Source of the DNA: Gymnogyps californianus | Taxonomy: Eukaryota > Chordata > Aves > Accipitriformes > Cathartidae | Assembly (NCBI RefSeq): GCF_018139145.2 | Contig: NC_059475.1 | Location: forward strand, 16,868,937-16,932,936 | Length of the DNA: 64,000 nt | Direction of reading: 5' to 3' | Part shown: positions 21,196 through 33,906 of the stretch, in pieces | Numbering within the stretch: the first letter of the stretch is position 1 | How the letters are laid out: each line of letters opens with the position of its first letter | Position numbers and translations under genes: made by a program | Notes under the pieces: generated by a model | Told to the model about the DNA's origin: nothing | Databases searched by the model: none | The model's input: only the letters and a program-made list of their open reading frames with translations

Positions 21196-24100
21196 TTTCA
21201 CATTTCATGATACTGGCTCATGACTGGGTGGGTCAGGTAAAGAGTTTTCTAAGAAAAGTGGCTAAGGCCATGGCACTGAAGAGGGTAAGAAGGTGGATTT
21301 TTTGATTTTTTTTTTTTTTTCCCCTCCTTTCTTTCATGTCCTCTTTTTAAGCATTCTGTGTAAGCCAGGTACAGAGGCAGGATTCAGAGCAAACTGGACT
21401 ATTGCTCTGTTCCTGAATGGCAATAGTTACATTTCATCTTTCCATCTATTTCCTATATGAAATACAATCATCAGAACAAAGCAATAAACAAGCTTGAGAA
21501 CTGTGGGTAGTGGTCATTAGGGCCTATTGCAAAGTGCTACTTTGTCAGGGAAATGGAGCCTGGTTAATTGAAAGTGGGCTGTTGAAAACTGTTTTGGTTT
21601 TACCTGGCTTATTAATGCCCACCTGATAGCTGGGTACTACAGGAGAAAAGGGAGGGATTCATTTCAGCACTGTACTTCTTAGCTATTACTTGTTGAGGAA
21701 AGTCTCCCTCTGACTGGAGTTGTCAAAGGGACAAGCTGCACATCTAGCAGACTCTGTCTCTGGAGATGTAGCTTGACTTCCACGTAGTGCCACCAAATCT
21801 CTGTGAAAACTTAGACAAATAGCAAAGGGTGCTTAATGACTCAGTGTGCTCTCAGGCTTTACCAGAGAGGGCCCCAGACAGGGGACCTGACTGGAAACCC
21901 CTCTGTCATTCTTCAAGCTTGACTACCTATTTTTTTTACTCCACATAAATCAGATTGTCAGGTAAAGATAGTGAGAAAATAGCACATGCCCAGATAACAA
22001 CTCAGCCTGGAGCTGGGTTATTGCCAAAGTTTGCATCTGGAGTGTAGAGAGGGGGAATGATCTTGAATCTTAATCTCTCAGCATATCACTTTTATCTGTG
22101 GAATACTGATGAAGCTTTTACCTCAGAAAAGTGTTGCATTGATTAGTTGTTGATGTGAGAGGAATCTTTGTGTGGAGATTGTTGCCCTACAGGAACTGAC
22201 TGGGAGAGAGGCATTTCCATGAGTCAATACTTGTGATATGACAGGGTTCAAAGGCAGCGTCAAGGAACTGCAACATTTTACTGCAGGTCTGTCAGCATTT
22301 GATACTGTTATGGCTAAACCATAGCTACATTATAAGAATCTTAACTTTTAAAGTAAAAATAATTTTTTCTCCTGGTCTGAATCTTCAGGGACCAAAACCC
22401 AGAAGGAGAACAAAAAGAACCACAGTTAATGATTTTAAATGTTTAGTGGGCTTTTTTTTGCCATTATCATGGTTTTGGATTGCTTGGCTGCAGTGAAATA
22501 TGAGACCAAAACTGAAGGAAGACAGAAAAATATAACATCAGATGCAACTCTCATCGTATTAGCATAAGTTGGGCTAACTCTTCTTTTAATTGAATGCTTT
22601 CAATCCTGCTAACTTCAGTAGGGTTCCACAGCTGTAACAAGCAGCAGCATTTACTCATGGATCCTCTGGCCTGGGTAAGGTGTAATAGCAGAAGCAAGAA
22701 GAGGTATATGAGGTAGTCAACAGTAAATGGTGGGAATTCAGTATCCTGAATCTAAATGTATGTGATTTAAAACAGTACCAAAAGGACAAGGTGACAGCAC
22801 TTAAGTATTGCAGTATCCTTGTATTGTGTTCTGCGTGACCCAGATTGATCCTACTCTGACTGAACCTTCACAGATTCTCTTGCTTGTATTTCCTCACAGT
22901 TCCTTCTCTCCAGAGCTTAGATCATGCTCTGGACCATACAAGAGAGCCAGTTGGCCTCTCAGCTCTAGCAACAAGGTGGTGAAGGAACTGAAAATGGCTT
23001 TTTCTAGGAATGCACCTCCATCTTCTCAGTGAAGTTCCAGAGCTTCCATACCTATTGGGGCAGTGGCTACCTGTGGATACCAGGGTGTCACAAATGAAGG
23101 AAGGGTGGAGGGTTGTGGTGAAGCACAACATCTAAGGAAGCAGGAGCACCAATGCCGTCATTGTGCTGAAGTCCTGGGTGAGGAGATTTCAGCTACCAGC
23201 AAGATCAGTTCTCTGTGGAGTGGATGGTATGTGAGGGAAGACAAAGTCCTCACAGCCTGGAGACTCTGTCTCATTCCTGGTCTGGAGGGTTAAGATAAGG
23301 CATTGTGTGATGAGACTGCAGTACTGTTTTGTGTATTAGTGTCACTGAAGATTCAAATTACCAGCAATCCTAGCTGAAGTAATAATAGGAAAATCCCTTC
23401 TAAACCTAAATGGGTCAAAACTATTAAGTACTGGAGTTTCTTTCTTGAATTCTTCAGAGCTTACTTCACTTTGAACTTTTGTAATTTATTAAGATGGTAT
23501 GGCTGTGGACAAAGCCTGCCTTACAGCCTCCTTAACCTCTTGCCCCCAGGCTCTAACTTCAAAGGTGCTATTCGGAGCTCATACCTGCATATATTTGACA
23601 AAACAAATATGCTTTAAGGTCACACTCGTCCATGGCATAAGCCAGGGCAATTCTTTCTGAAGCTGATGCAAGTTCTGTCTGCTTATATGCAGAGCGGACT
23701 AAGTCTTAAAAGGCTTAAAGCTTGATTTTTCTCTTTCTGTGTTCTTTGTGTGACTGGCTAGAGCTGTTTGAATTCAAGTAGCTATTGGAACAGTTCAACA
23801 ACTGGGAAACAAAAGAGTTTAGCAAATAAACAAAAACTTATTCTTAAGTATCAACTGAAAACTCCCTTCCCAGTTTTCATTGCAATGTGATGGTGAGAGA
23901 CTCGCCTAAAGCAGTACTGAGGCATGACTGGATCCGTATTTCAAAGTAAATTCTATCTGAGATCCATTTTTCTTGTTAAGTTTACAGCATTTTAATCCAT
24001 TCATTTAAATGTCAATTCTCTGGACATTAACTCTTTTACAACATGGAATTCCTGTTTGTATTTATTGATGCAATATCCCTGAGAGCAGGAGAGCAACAAA

Positions 24101-24603
24101 AGGGTGACCTTCAGTTTCAATTTAATGCCACCCAGGAATCATCTAATATCTCTCTTGTTGATTCAGAGTAGTGACATATCACAAATATATTGCATGCACA
24201 CACAAAAGTCACACAAGAGATGCTCTTGCTTGCGTTATTACTCACTTCCTATTTCTAACTTAAGAATGTGTTAGTAAGAGTGTTACACAAACTGTTGATA
24301 CAGTTTTAACAAGAAGAAATATAGTACAATGCATCGTAGGAGTATGGAGTGATACAGTTTCCCTGTGTGGGTTGGAGAAAGTATTTTTTTAAGTATTCAG
24401 ATTACACAGACTATGTGATTAGCCTAGTTGTCGCCAATTACAGGTGTTCTAACGCCCACCTTCTCCTGTTACATGTTTTTTATCATGACTGGCGTCACCA
24501 TTTAATCATTGCAGCAGTGGACAAAGAGTCAGAATTCCTGGCTCCTGAGAGTCATTTGGGTGATTTACTGTTTGTTTTTGGTTTTGGGTTTTTTTGTCCT
24601 TGG
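21196..24603. other. Unique non-coding DNA between the two LTRs
   Basis: About 3.4 kb without an exon I can support. It is not the interior of a provirus, because no retroviral protein motif is visible and each flanking LTR has its own different target duplication. A T15 run lies at 21306-21320. Confidence 0.6.
21306..21320. repeat. poly(T) tract, T15
   Basis: A simple T run about 110 bp after LTR A. Confidence 0.85.
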
Positions 24604-25209
24604 ATCAGTGCCCTGGTTTCAGCTGGGATAGAGTTAATTTTCTTCTTAGTAGCTCATACAGTGTGTTTTGGACTTAGTGTGAGAATAATGTTGATAACAC
24701 ACTGATATTTTAGTTGTTGCTAAGTAGTACTTATCCTAAGTTAAGGACTTTTCGGTTTCCCATGCTCTGCCAGCAAGCAGGTGTGCAAGAAGCTGGGAAG
24801 GAGCATAACCAGGACAGTTGACCTGAACTAGCCAAAGGGATATTCCATACCATAGAATGTCATGCTCAGTATATAAACTTGGGGCAGTTGGCCAGGAGGG
24901 GCCGATCAGAGCTCAGGCATCGGTCAGCGAGTGGTGAGCAATTGCATTGTGCGTCACTTGTCTTTTCTTGGGTTTTATTTCTCTTTTTTTTGTTGTATTC
25001 CTTTTCATTACTATTATTATTATTATATTTTTATTATTATTAGTTAGTAGTGTATTTTATTTTACTTTAGTTATTAAACTGTTCTTATCTCAACCCAAGA
25101 GTTTTACTTTTTTTCCCCCCGATCCTCCTCCCCATCCCACTGGGAGGGGGGAGGGGGGAGCAGCTGCATGGTGCTCAGTTGCTGGCTGGGGTTAAACCAC
25201 AACAATCAG
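24604..25209 (+). mobile_element. Solo LTR B, related but different subfamily, with target duplication
   Basis: The LTR spans 24609-25204 (596 bp), again TG...CA, flanked by the 5-bp direct repeat ATCAG at 24604-24608 and 25205-25209. TATAAA lies at 24872-24877 and ATTAAA at 25073-25078. The first ~280 bp and the last ~130 bp align well with LTR A, but the middle (after the TATA box to just before the poly(A) signal) is different and includes an ATT-trinucleotide tract at about 25007-25050. No internal retroviral sequence adjoins it. Its own target duplication shows it inserted independently of LTR A. Confidence 0.85.
25007..25050 (+). repeat. (ATT)n microsatellite inside LTR B
   Basis: An imperfect ATT-trinucleotide array in the part of LTR B with no counterpart in LTR A. 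It probably expanded after or during spread of this subfamily. Confidence 0.8.
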
Positions 25210-27890
25210 TCAGAGTTCAGTCTCTTTATGCCTCCATCTTTCCATCTGAAAGCAGAAATAATCTGGAGGTTGATATATTTATGCTTAGGATTCTTTCCCA
25301 CACTCTGCAGTAAAAGAGCAAATAAATGTAAGCATTTTGTCCCACGTGAAATTCTAGTATTTGAAAATTTGTGTTTATCAGGAATTGGGCCAAATGTGAT
25401 AATATTGATATGTTTTCCTTTTGTGGGTTGAAAAGTTCCAATAAATGCTGGTTAGGAAACGGAGGCCTCGGATATTTCTGCAGTCCCAAAGTGAATTTGT
25501 TGTATTATGTTTCCTGAACAGAAAAGGAACATTCAGTTTGACTTGTCTCTGTGTCACCTAAATAATTTGGCATTGTCATGCCAACCCAGTGGGTTTCTCT
25601 AAATTGCCTAGGGTCAAGTGAGTCCCAGGGCATACTGTGTTAGTTGCCCTACCTTGTGTCCATTCGGTATCAACAGGACATCTCAGATAGCTGGGACCAA
25701 AGGCAAAAGAAGCACAAGGCAGCTGTACTGCAGCTCACATGAGGCACCACAGCAGTGGACACATGTCCAAATTAACATTGATGTGACTTGGAACCATTCC
25801 AGTTTGGCTCAACAACCTGAAGTTTATTGGTGAGAAGGAGCAAAGGCCAGGGCTCGTGGCGTCAGAAGTCTGAAGCCATCCCTCCATCTACCATGTTCAT
25901 GTAAACACTAGTGATGTCAGGGTGGAATCCAACAAAACACGTGGCAGAACAGATGTAAGAATGCAAAATGTGAAAGAACAGTGCTAATATGAATTTGGAA
26001 ACCTGGATGGGGTGAAATGGTTGTGCCTTGTGAGGGAAGGAATGGTTAACATAAAATTCCAGAAGCTTGCAATTCTGTCACAGGCTCTGGTACAGACCCA
26101 TGGCGTAAGTGGTTCATGATGGTTGAAGCTAGTCTATATTCTTACCAGGAGAATGCCTTTCAAAACCTAAATCAGTGACTTAGGCAAACTGTCATCAGTT
26201 GGAGTCGGTCATCAGTTGAGAGATATTTATATAGGTCTAATAAGAGTAAATTCAGTGAACCTTTATGCTGTCTCAATATTTTCCAACGTGTCAAATGCAG
26301 AGACATTTGAAAAAGCTTGCTTAGAATACACAGAACCTACAGAAACCAATCTGGACCTCCTAGAAAACGAATATCTAAGGAGAATATGAACTAGGACATG
26401 ATTCTTGAAGAAAATAATAGCATATTTTCTTGCAGTACAAGGTTTAGTCTTTGGCTGACAACTCAGCTGCAGGAAGGAAAACAATTGCAGCTAGAGTGGC
26501 TGGGATTTCACTGGGTTGTATTTGAAAATAGATTCTCAATTCCTGCCTCCTATCTGAGGAGGTCTGTAATTCTGTGTCCTGAGGCACTCTGTGCATGCCA
26601 GCTCTCAGCTACCCTGCCAATGGGGTGTTTTAAACCTCCTGGTTTGTTCTGCCTGCATCTAAATGTCACAGCTTCCTCTGAAAGCCACTTGAGGTACTTC
26701 AGGAATACTCTCTCAAGGCAGCTGTCACCTCCTGGGAGAAAACAACAGCCTCCAGTGAATGGCACTGAATGATTAGAAAAGCCTCAGAAGGAGAGGGAGG
26801 GGAGAAAGACATTTGTCAATGGTTTTTTTGTGTTGTTTTTTTTTTTTTTTCCAGAGTGACATTAAAGTAAATGGTTGCATCCTGTGTTTGAATGCTGTTG
26901 TACTGGATCAGAACAGAGACTGTGAAGTTGCTGTATTTTATCCCTGGTACCTTTTAGGAGCATGAGCAAGAGAGAGGAGCCAGAGAGGGTTTTTTGTACA
27001 GAGTTGTTGATACTCGTGACCAATCATGTGCAAATTGCTTGAGCTTTCCAGGTCAGAATTTGAGAAGCTCTTCAGTGGTCAAGAAAAATTACTGTTAATT
27101 TTTTTTATTTGCATAGAAAAACCACATTCTGGATGTTCCAGGGACCTGCTCTGTGATGGTCATACTGCTTGACCTGGGTACTTCTACCCTGTCTCTGCAG
27201 AATTCCCCAATCTGTTGTGATTCAGTCCCAAATTAGGATTTGGCAAATTCTAGGGCTTTTGAAAACATGGCTGTTTCTTAGTGTGTGGTGTGTTGGTTTT
27301 TTTTTTTCACCCTGGAGATCTGGATATTCTTCCTTTTTCATATTACTCTCTCACTTTTGATGTAGGCTCTAAGCAAAGGTTGCTGCTGTGTGTGTGTCTA
27401 CTGGTTTTGTCTTTCTGTTATGCTGTGCTTTTAAATAATCATCAAGAGTGCGAAGGGCACAGGATGGGCACCTTTCCCATCTGGTTTTATAAGCATAAAC
27501 AAATACTTAGAGAAAAGGCAGCTGTGGCAGTTCCCCCTCTTCTCTGATAGATCTGTCTTCAAAGCTGTGGATCAAAAGAGCATTGCCAATACTCAGCAGC
27601 AGGGATCATGACTCCGAGGACTGGCACAGAAGAGTCACACGTCAACTTCTAAACCTGCATAAGTAACCTTCCAAAATGCAGGCTGAGAAAATAATAAACA
27701 CACTTATCTTGCCAGCAGGGAAAGAAAGTGCCTCTTGTCACTCAGAGCAACTCTCTGAGGCATTGCAGTCACGTATGGAAGCTGAAGGAGGCCTGTCTGA
27801 GGCCCGCTACCTTCAGAAATGTGACAGAAATTCAAGTCTGCTTTCACTGAGACATTAGAAATGGCACTGCAGAGACTCAAGAGATCTAAA
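25210..27890. other. Non-coding stretch
   Basis: No exon or clear repeat recognised. There is a T-rich tract near 26822-26851. Open frames of up to about 120 codons (for example 26398-26772) have no recognisable motif and overlap open frames on the other strand. Confidence 0.45.
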
Positions 27891-27990
27891 TTAAAATTCC
27901 AGCTCTGACACAGACTTTTGGAGCGTATGAGCAGATTACCATGTGCCTCAGTTCCTACTGGTTAAAAAAAAAAGGATGATAATATTTCTT
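27890..27990 (+). repeat. MIR-like SINE relic
   Basis: The order matches the MIR core: 'attccagctctgacac', then 'gagcagattaccatgtgcct' with CAGTT following, then AAAGGATGATAATATTTCTT at the end. It is old and diverged, and the end of the element is unclear. Confidence 0.5.
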
Positions 27991-30900
27991 CTCTGTAACT
28001 TTGTCTTGTATAAGAGCATCAGACTGAGGCCATTTCTCGCTAAATAGATGTATTTGAACCCCAGCCCTCCTGACACAGCTAAGCAATAAAAATAGAAGTA
28101 AAAATAGTAGTAAGTAGGTAAATAAGTTATCTCTAACACCTTGGAATTAATGTGGGATGTCCTGGTATTGATTTTATATACTAAATAGGTAAGATTTATC
28201 TGTTTATGAAGACAGGTGAGCTTTTACTGAATGGTATAAAACTTACCTGAGAGACAAGCAAGTAAATAAATTTGACTGTAGACAACAGTCTTCGTATTAT
28301 GTTTTCTTTATATAAAACTAGTGAGGCAAGAGAGAATTTTATAACTGCATATGCTCTCAAAACAGCTCATCCACTATCCTATCTTTAAGCCTAGTGGAAG
28401 ATCGGTAAGGCGAATGATCACAAACTCCCAGATTTTACTATTGTGCTCCAAATTTTGTTCTTTTTCTTTCCATAGCTCATTCCAGCATGCCTTTGGATGT
28501 CAAAGGTTGATGGTAACAAGACATCTGCTGCTGTCCTGAAACTACGTCTCTGGTTGGTAATTTAACTTTGTTTCCTTAAACCTGTTCACTAAAACTGGTA
28601 TTTTACAGTAGAGCATGTATCTCCTTCCCAACCAATACTCATCACTGATTTGGACTAAACAAGCCTGGTTCTTCACTGTCTGGCTATCCACCTGCAAAGA
28701 GCATTTCTTAAAAAACAGTAATCTGGTTAGGCAGGATTTTGCAGTGAGATAAATAAATGTGTGAGGCAATATAGGACAACAAATAACCAGGCTGGTGTTT
28801 TAAGTGTGGAATCCCACGCTGAGTAAAGGGTTGTCGTTTCTCAGCCTGAATGACTGAGGAAAGTGAAGGGCAAAGGAAACTGCAGTAACTCCGCAGCTCT
28901 ATAGATGTCACCAGCCTTTCACTCCAGCCTTCCCCAGCCGTTTTCTGGTTGGTACCTATCTCCCTCCAGCCATTTATATTGTAGCCCCAGAGGGACTGTT
29001 GTTTGGATGATGAAAGACTGCATAGCACAAATTAAGAGCTGCCAGCAGCGAGCTGTGCCTGGACAGGAGATACAAAATTGAAAATGTAAACGGTAACACA
29101 GTACTTTTTCAATTACATCTTAAGCAAACGTACTTACTTACCAGGAGTCAGAGAACAGTGTGAACTTCTTTTTAGATATTGCCAGCTAAATCATTATGGC
29201 ATTTCCTGAGCTTTGTTTAAAATGATTTATGGAGGTTATTTGCAACACTTTGCCTTCTCCTGGAATTCTCACGTAAAAATCCAAACCACATAATTTCCGT
29301 TCACATAACACCCACAGCAGGCATGCACTGTTCTCTTGGAGCTGGGAACTTGTCTGCAAAGTGGCAAGGGCAGTTCCAAAAAGGAAAAAAAAAAAAACCA
29401 AAAACAGTACAGAAGGAAAATGACCCCCTTACATCCTTGCAGAGGATGACTTAGGTGCTAACTTCACATAAGGAGCCAAAGGTGTGAAGACAGGGCAAGG
29501 TGGGAGGGGAACAGAGAACAAGGAGATGGGTTTGCATGTTGAGGTGAGGTTTTTGGAGCATAACACAGCCTCTTTAACAACTCAATTTGGATGTTCTACA
29601 GCAACACCCCAGAGATTTCAGGTTTGAGTCCCAGGTAGAGCCGCTGCAGCTGCACTGGAGAGGGTGGCTGTGCATTGGCTGTGCCGCTGTCCCACCACAC
29701 ATACCTCTACTTGGTGGTATTGGGGGTCTCTTGCCTCCTGTAATCAAGACCCCTGCTTAGGGCTCTGAGCACAATTGATCTCTGTTACATCAATGGGGAA
29801 AAGCTGTAACTGATTGCTGTTGTGTTCATGGGACAAAGCAGATAGATTGAGGTCAGGTTTGTACTACAGTGTTTGGCTAGACTAGTTGCTGGCTGGAGGC
29901 ATGGGGAGGAGGGGAGGAAGACACCCTGATGTAGCAATGCTTTCAGAGAAACTCCTTTAGTCATTGTATGACAAGTATCTGCAAGGGGCTTTGCCAGCAC
30001 AGCCAGAGCTTGGCCATGACTCCTGGAGGCAAGCCCTGGCCAAAGAGACTGTGCTCAGAAAGCTTACACTCATCAGTCCCAGGAAAGTGTTTCGACACAG
30101 GCTTCGTTCGATCCCTACTCGAGACTTATTTTTGAGACTGCCCCAAACAGTGGTACTTTTCCAGCTTGAAGTTTAAGTAAGGCACAGGGAGCAGTATGGA
30201 GAGATCAGAGACTGAGGTTAGGAGAGGGACAGGTCATGGCAGGGGGGGCAGTAGGGTCTGGCTGCTGGGATCCTCAGGCCAGTGGTTTGTCCATGAGATC
30301 ACACAGTTGGCTAGCCCATAGTAGTGCATCTGGGGGGATACAGAGCAGGGCAGTGGTTTTCTCTTGGATTTTGAGCAAATTTCTCAGAGTAGTGAGGAGA
30401 AATACTAAAAAAACAATGCATGCTTTCTTCAGGATTTCCATTTTTGGAACTCACATCTTAAAATATATTTAAAAGCTTTGTTAGTAAATGATCATCAAAA
30501 ATTTGAAAATACATATTAGCTCTGCTGGTAATGATGCTGCAGGCACTCCACTGTTAATAAGTAATCGGTATTTTTCATACCATGCCTTTCACCTTTGGTT
30601 GGAGGGCCATACCCTAATTGATATACAAGGGTATATTTCAGTGCAAGACCACCAATGTCAGTGCTATTGCTATGAATTTACATTGGTGTAATAGGAAGTA
30701 GAATTTGTCCCTAGAAGAGAGGCAGTGAAAAATATAGATATACTATAATTCCAGGAGTGGTAGATTTTCATATTATCTATGTTCATTCAGGATTTGAATC
30801 TTGGCGATTGAATTGATTTCAGATCTCCTACCACCTGACCCAAAACAAAAACCAGACAGCTGTGTTTGTTACGGCTTGGTAATGTATTTTTCCAGGAAAA

Positions 30901-33140
30901 CACAGCTTAAGCTCGGCTCTACTGAAATAGCTGGCTGTTGTTTGTGCATTACAAAGTGCACCACTAACTGAGGAGAGAACAAGTATCTGCCTAACCCAGG
31001 GAACGTACCATTTAACTTTGGTGCAGTGCAAGGGTGTGTCAAAAATTGGTTTGAACAATGTTTTAAAATCCTGTTCAATGAAAAGGACATGAAAAACTAG
31101 AAGAGTACTGTGAGGAAGTGCTTAGTTTGGTTTATTGTTTGATGCAGAGCAAAACACACTGTTCAAGAAAAGGGGCGATGACCCAAGAGACTGCAAATGT
31201 GCAGACAGGATTAGAAATTATAAGAACAGAAGAGTCCATTTTCTGCAGCCCTATGTAAAATAGGGACCAAAAAAATAGGCTCATTCACCGTATTGACCAT
31301 GACACATGACTTAATCCCTGGAAGACGTCTATTATGTAGATTTATGTCTGATCTCAAAATTTGAAAAAGCACTGATACTTTGGGACCCAAAGCTGAGGTT
31401 TTAGAATGAGTCAGCTTTACCTGAACACCAGTACTGACAGGCTGGGCCCTGTGGTGGCAGGGGCAGGCAGCTTTTTAGCCTGCTCCACTGCAGTCAGTCC
31501 TTTTGGGATTCAGGCTTTTCTGCCTGGGAGCAGCAAAGAAGTCATCTTTTATGCTGAACTCTGAAGGTGGAAGGCAGCAGAGATCCCAAATAGTTTCAGT
31601 GGTTTTACACAGAGGGCAGAATGGCACAGCGACTGAAAATGGAGCTTGTTCATGGACAGCCACAAAGAGCTAGTTCGCTGTGTTCGCTTGCGTACAGTCC
31701 AGTGAGGTGTCTTGGGACAATTCTGGACCACTGCTTTCTGAACACGATATTTGCTTTTTCATGTGCAGTGGTGCTTGGAGATGGGCACATATGTGTACAG
31801 GAAATTCACAAATTATTCATAGCTATTTACATATTTAAAAGGCAGAAGAAAATAAGCTTTTCATCTCCTTTATCTCAAGAAACAGAGTTCTGGTCTATTC
31901 TTTTTATGCAACTTACTAATGAGCAGATAAAAAGACTGTTATATACTTTTGTAATGTGTAGATTATGTGACTGAAAAAGGAAGCATTATTTCAATTAGTT
32001 ACGCCAGTTGTGAATTATAAGTTTTATTTGTAGTAAAGGGAGATCCACATGAATATCCACTCCATTAATCAAGATGAGATGCATTGCAATGAATACTGAA
32101 TGAATAATAATGAAACACCAAGAATAAAATGTCACCATTTAGAGATATTATATCTTAGCTCTTCCATGTACTAGACTGTCAGAATTAATTGAACCAGTAC
32201 AAAACTTTAGGTCTGGTGGCATGTTCAGTGTTGCTTAAAAGGAATGAAAGCGTAGTCACAATCTAGCCCATTTATCAAAAGCTGGTTCATCTAGAACTTG
32301 TTACAAAACTCAGCTGATGAAGTTTTCTGCATCAGTGTTGCCAGTCACCAGTTACAGTAGCATGGATCCATCTTCATTGGATAGTCTTGTACCACAGTTC
32401 ATTAGAGGTAAATGTATGTGTCTGAGGACACATAGACAAATAGGTACAAACTATATGAGTTGTTTGGAGAGAAATAATGTCTTTTTGATGAGAAATCATC
32501 TTAAACTAGCTCGCAGGCTTTGCTGACTGGAAGAGATTATGTGCAAATGAATCTTTGATATGATTATTTATTTTGAACTTCCAAGGTTGTTCTTTATTGC
32601 AGAGAAGAGGCAGATTCTACCTGAGTGATTTGTGTCCATCTCTTGTAAGTTGGCTGGAATCTGAAGTGGGATTAACCAGCAGAAATGCAATAGTAAAACC
32701 AAAGTGCTGGGGTCACAGATTTTGCCTATAAATTAGGCTTAATCTTGGTTATCTGAAATCACAATGCAGAGCAAAGGTACTCATTCCAAAAAGGAAATTA
32801 ATTCACTTGTATTATAGCCAGTTTAGATGCGCTAATGTGAATTTCAAATGATGTGATTATAGCAGCAGCAAAGTTATTAAAAAAATGAACTTTGAATCCT
32901 GCATTGGAAGTATTTACACCAGAAGCTTGGTTCATGCACCCACTTGAGAAACAATAATGCAGGGCCCAATTCTCTCTTAATTTGCTCTGACTGTTACAGA
33001 TTAATAAAATTAAGAGCCAGATTGAATAGTATGTTCTCTAATCACAGATCATAGACTGCTGTCCTTGCAGTGAGCTTCGTGTGTCTCACTAAAACACAGC
33101 TTGCACAAAGCAGGCATCCAGTTTGGGCTCAGAAAATGGA
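27991..33140. other. Non-coding stretch
   Basis: Unique AT-rich sequence. A block ending ATTTACATTGGTGTAATAGG near 30674-30693 resembles the ancient dispersed amniote element noted at 15545. Another block near 32965-33025 (GGGCCCAATTCTCTC) may be a further relic. No exon is supported. Confidence 0.4.
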
Positions 33141-33355
33141 GAATCTGCTGCTTCCCCTGCTAGTCTGTTCCAATGGTTAGTCACTCTCACTCTTAAAAAT
33201 GTGTTACTTATTTCCCATCTGGCATCCAGATATGGGAATGTATGTCAGAATAGCTCTGCTGACTTTAATGTCCTACTCCTGATGAGAGGAGAAACAGGCC
33301 TGAGGTCTGTTTGCTGCTGATCCTGAATTGGAGAGCCCATTAGTGCTACACGTCC
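33140..33355 (-). mobile_element. Very old CR1/L3-like LINE fragment, reverse orientation
   Basis: The plus strand carries CTGCTAGTCTGTTCCAATGG, then TTAGTCACTCTCACTCTTAA, then a 'tgttacttatttccc' block, and later GAGAGCCCATTAGTG. These blocks, in this order, are the antisense 3' end of an ancient amniote CR1 subfamily known from turtle, crocodile and bird genomes. It has no intact frame, and an internal stretch between the blocks is strongly diverged. Recognised from memory; boundaries are approximate. Confidence 0.6.
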
Positions 33356-33892
33356 AAGCACTTGGTGCCAGCTATTCCAGTCAGCAAGCTGGGATGTTTG
33401 TTACTGTCTTATTACTTTCTTCTGTTTGTTCCACTAAGCCAACATTTGTTCAGAGTCAGCCCTTACATGCCTGTTCTACCCACTCCTTTTTTCCCCTTCT
33501 CCCCCAGTGGAGAATCATTGCAAAATACAGTGATGCATAGTGCCTGCCATTTCCATGAGCAGGGCAGGAGTTCATTCTGCCCATTCACAAGTTACTCCTA
33601 CTCTTTGAAATGTACATGCGCACACAAAAACATGAGCAAACCCACTCAGAATCTGTCTCAAAAACTCCTGCTGAAAGCTGTCAATTATCCCACACTGAGG
33701 TAATCTTGTAAAGGTCAAATCTATCCTGTTACAGAGGATCAGAAAGTCAGTGCATGTCAGATCAAGTAGTTGCTAGAGAGTGATAAGATTTTCATTTTTG
33801 ATCAATAATGATATATGAAAGTGTCTAGATAATACTTTTAACACTTAACTACAACATGATTTTGTGGTATCACTGCTAATCTTGTAATTACA

Positions 33893-33906
33893 TCGCCACC
33901 TGGTGC
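33893..33906 (-). promoter_or_regulatory. Candidate CTCF-type site
   Basis: TCGCCACCTGGTGC matches the reverse CTCF core GCGCCMYCTRSTGG at 12 of 14 positions and keeps a CpG in CpG-poor DNA. It lies in mid-stretch, far from the two islands. This is motif similarity only. Confidence 0.3.

Noticed and set aside
20595..25204. A single provirus with LTRs at both ends
   Set aside because: The LTRs belong to different subfamilies and each has its own 5-bp target duplication. The 3.4 kb between them shows no gag, pol or env motif.
27991..28120. tRNA-like B-box word near TTTGAACCCC
   Set aside because: No matching A box at the right distance and no cloverleaf. More likely part of an old SINE or chance.
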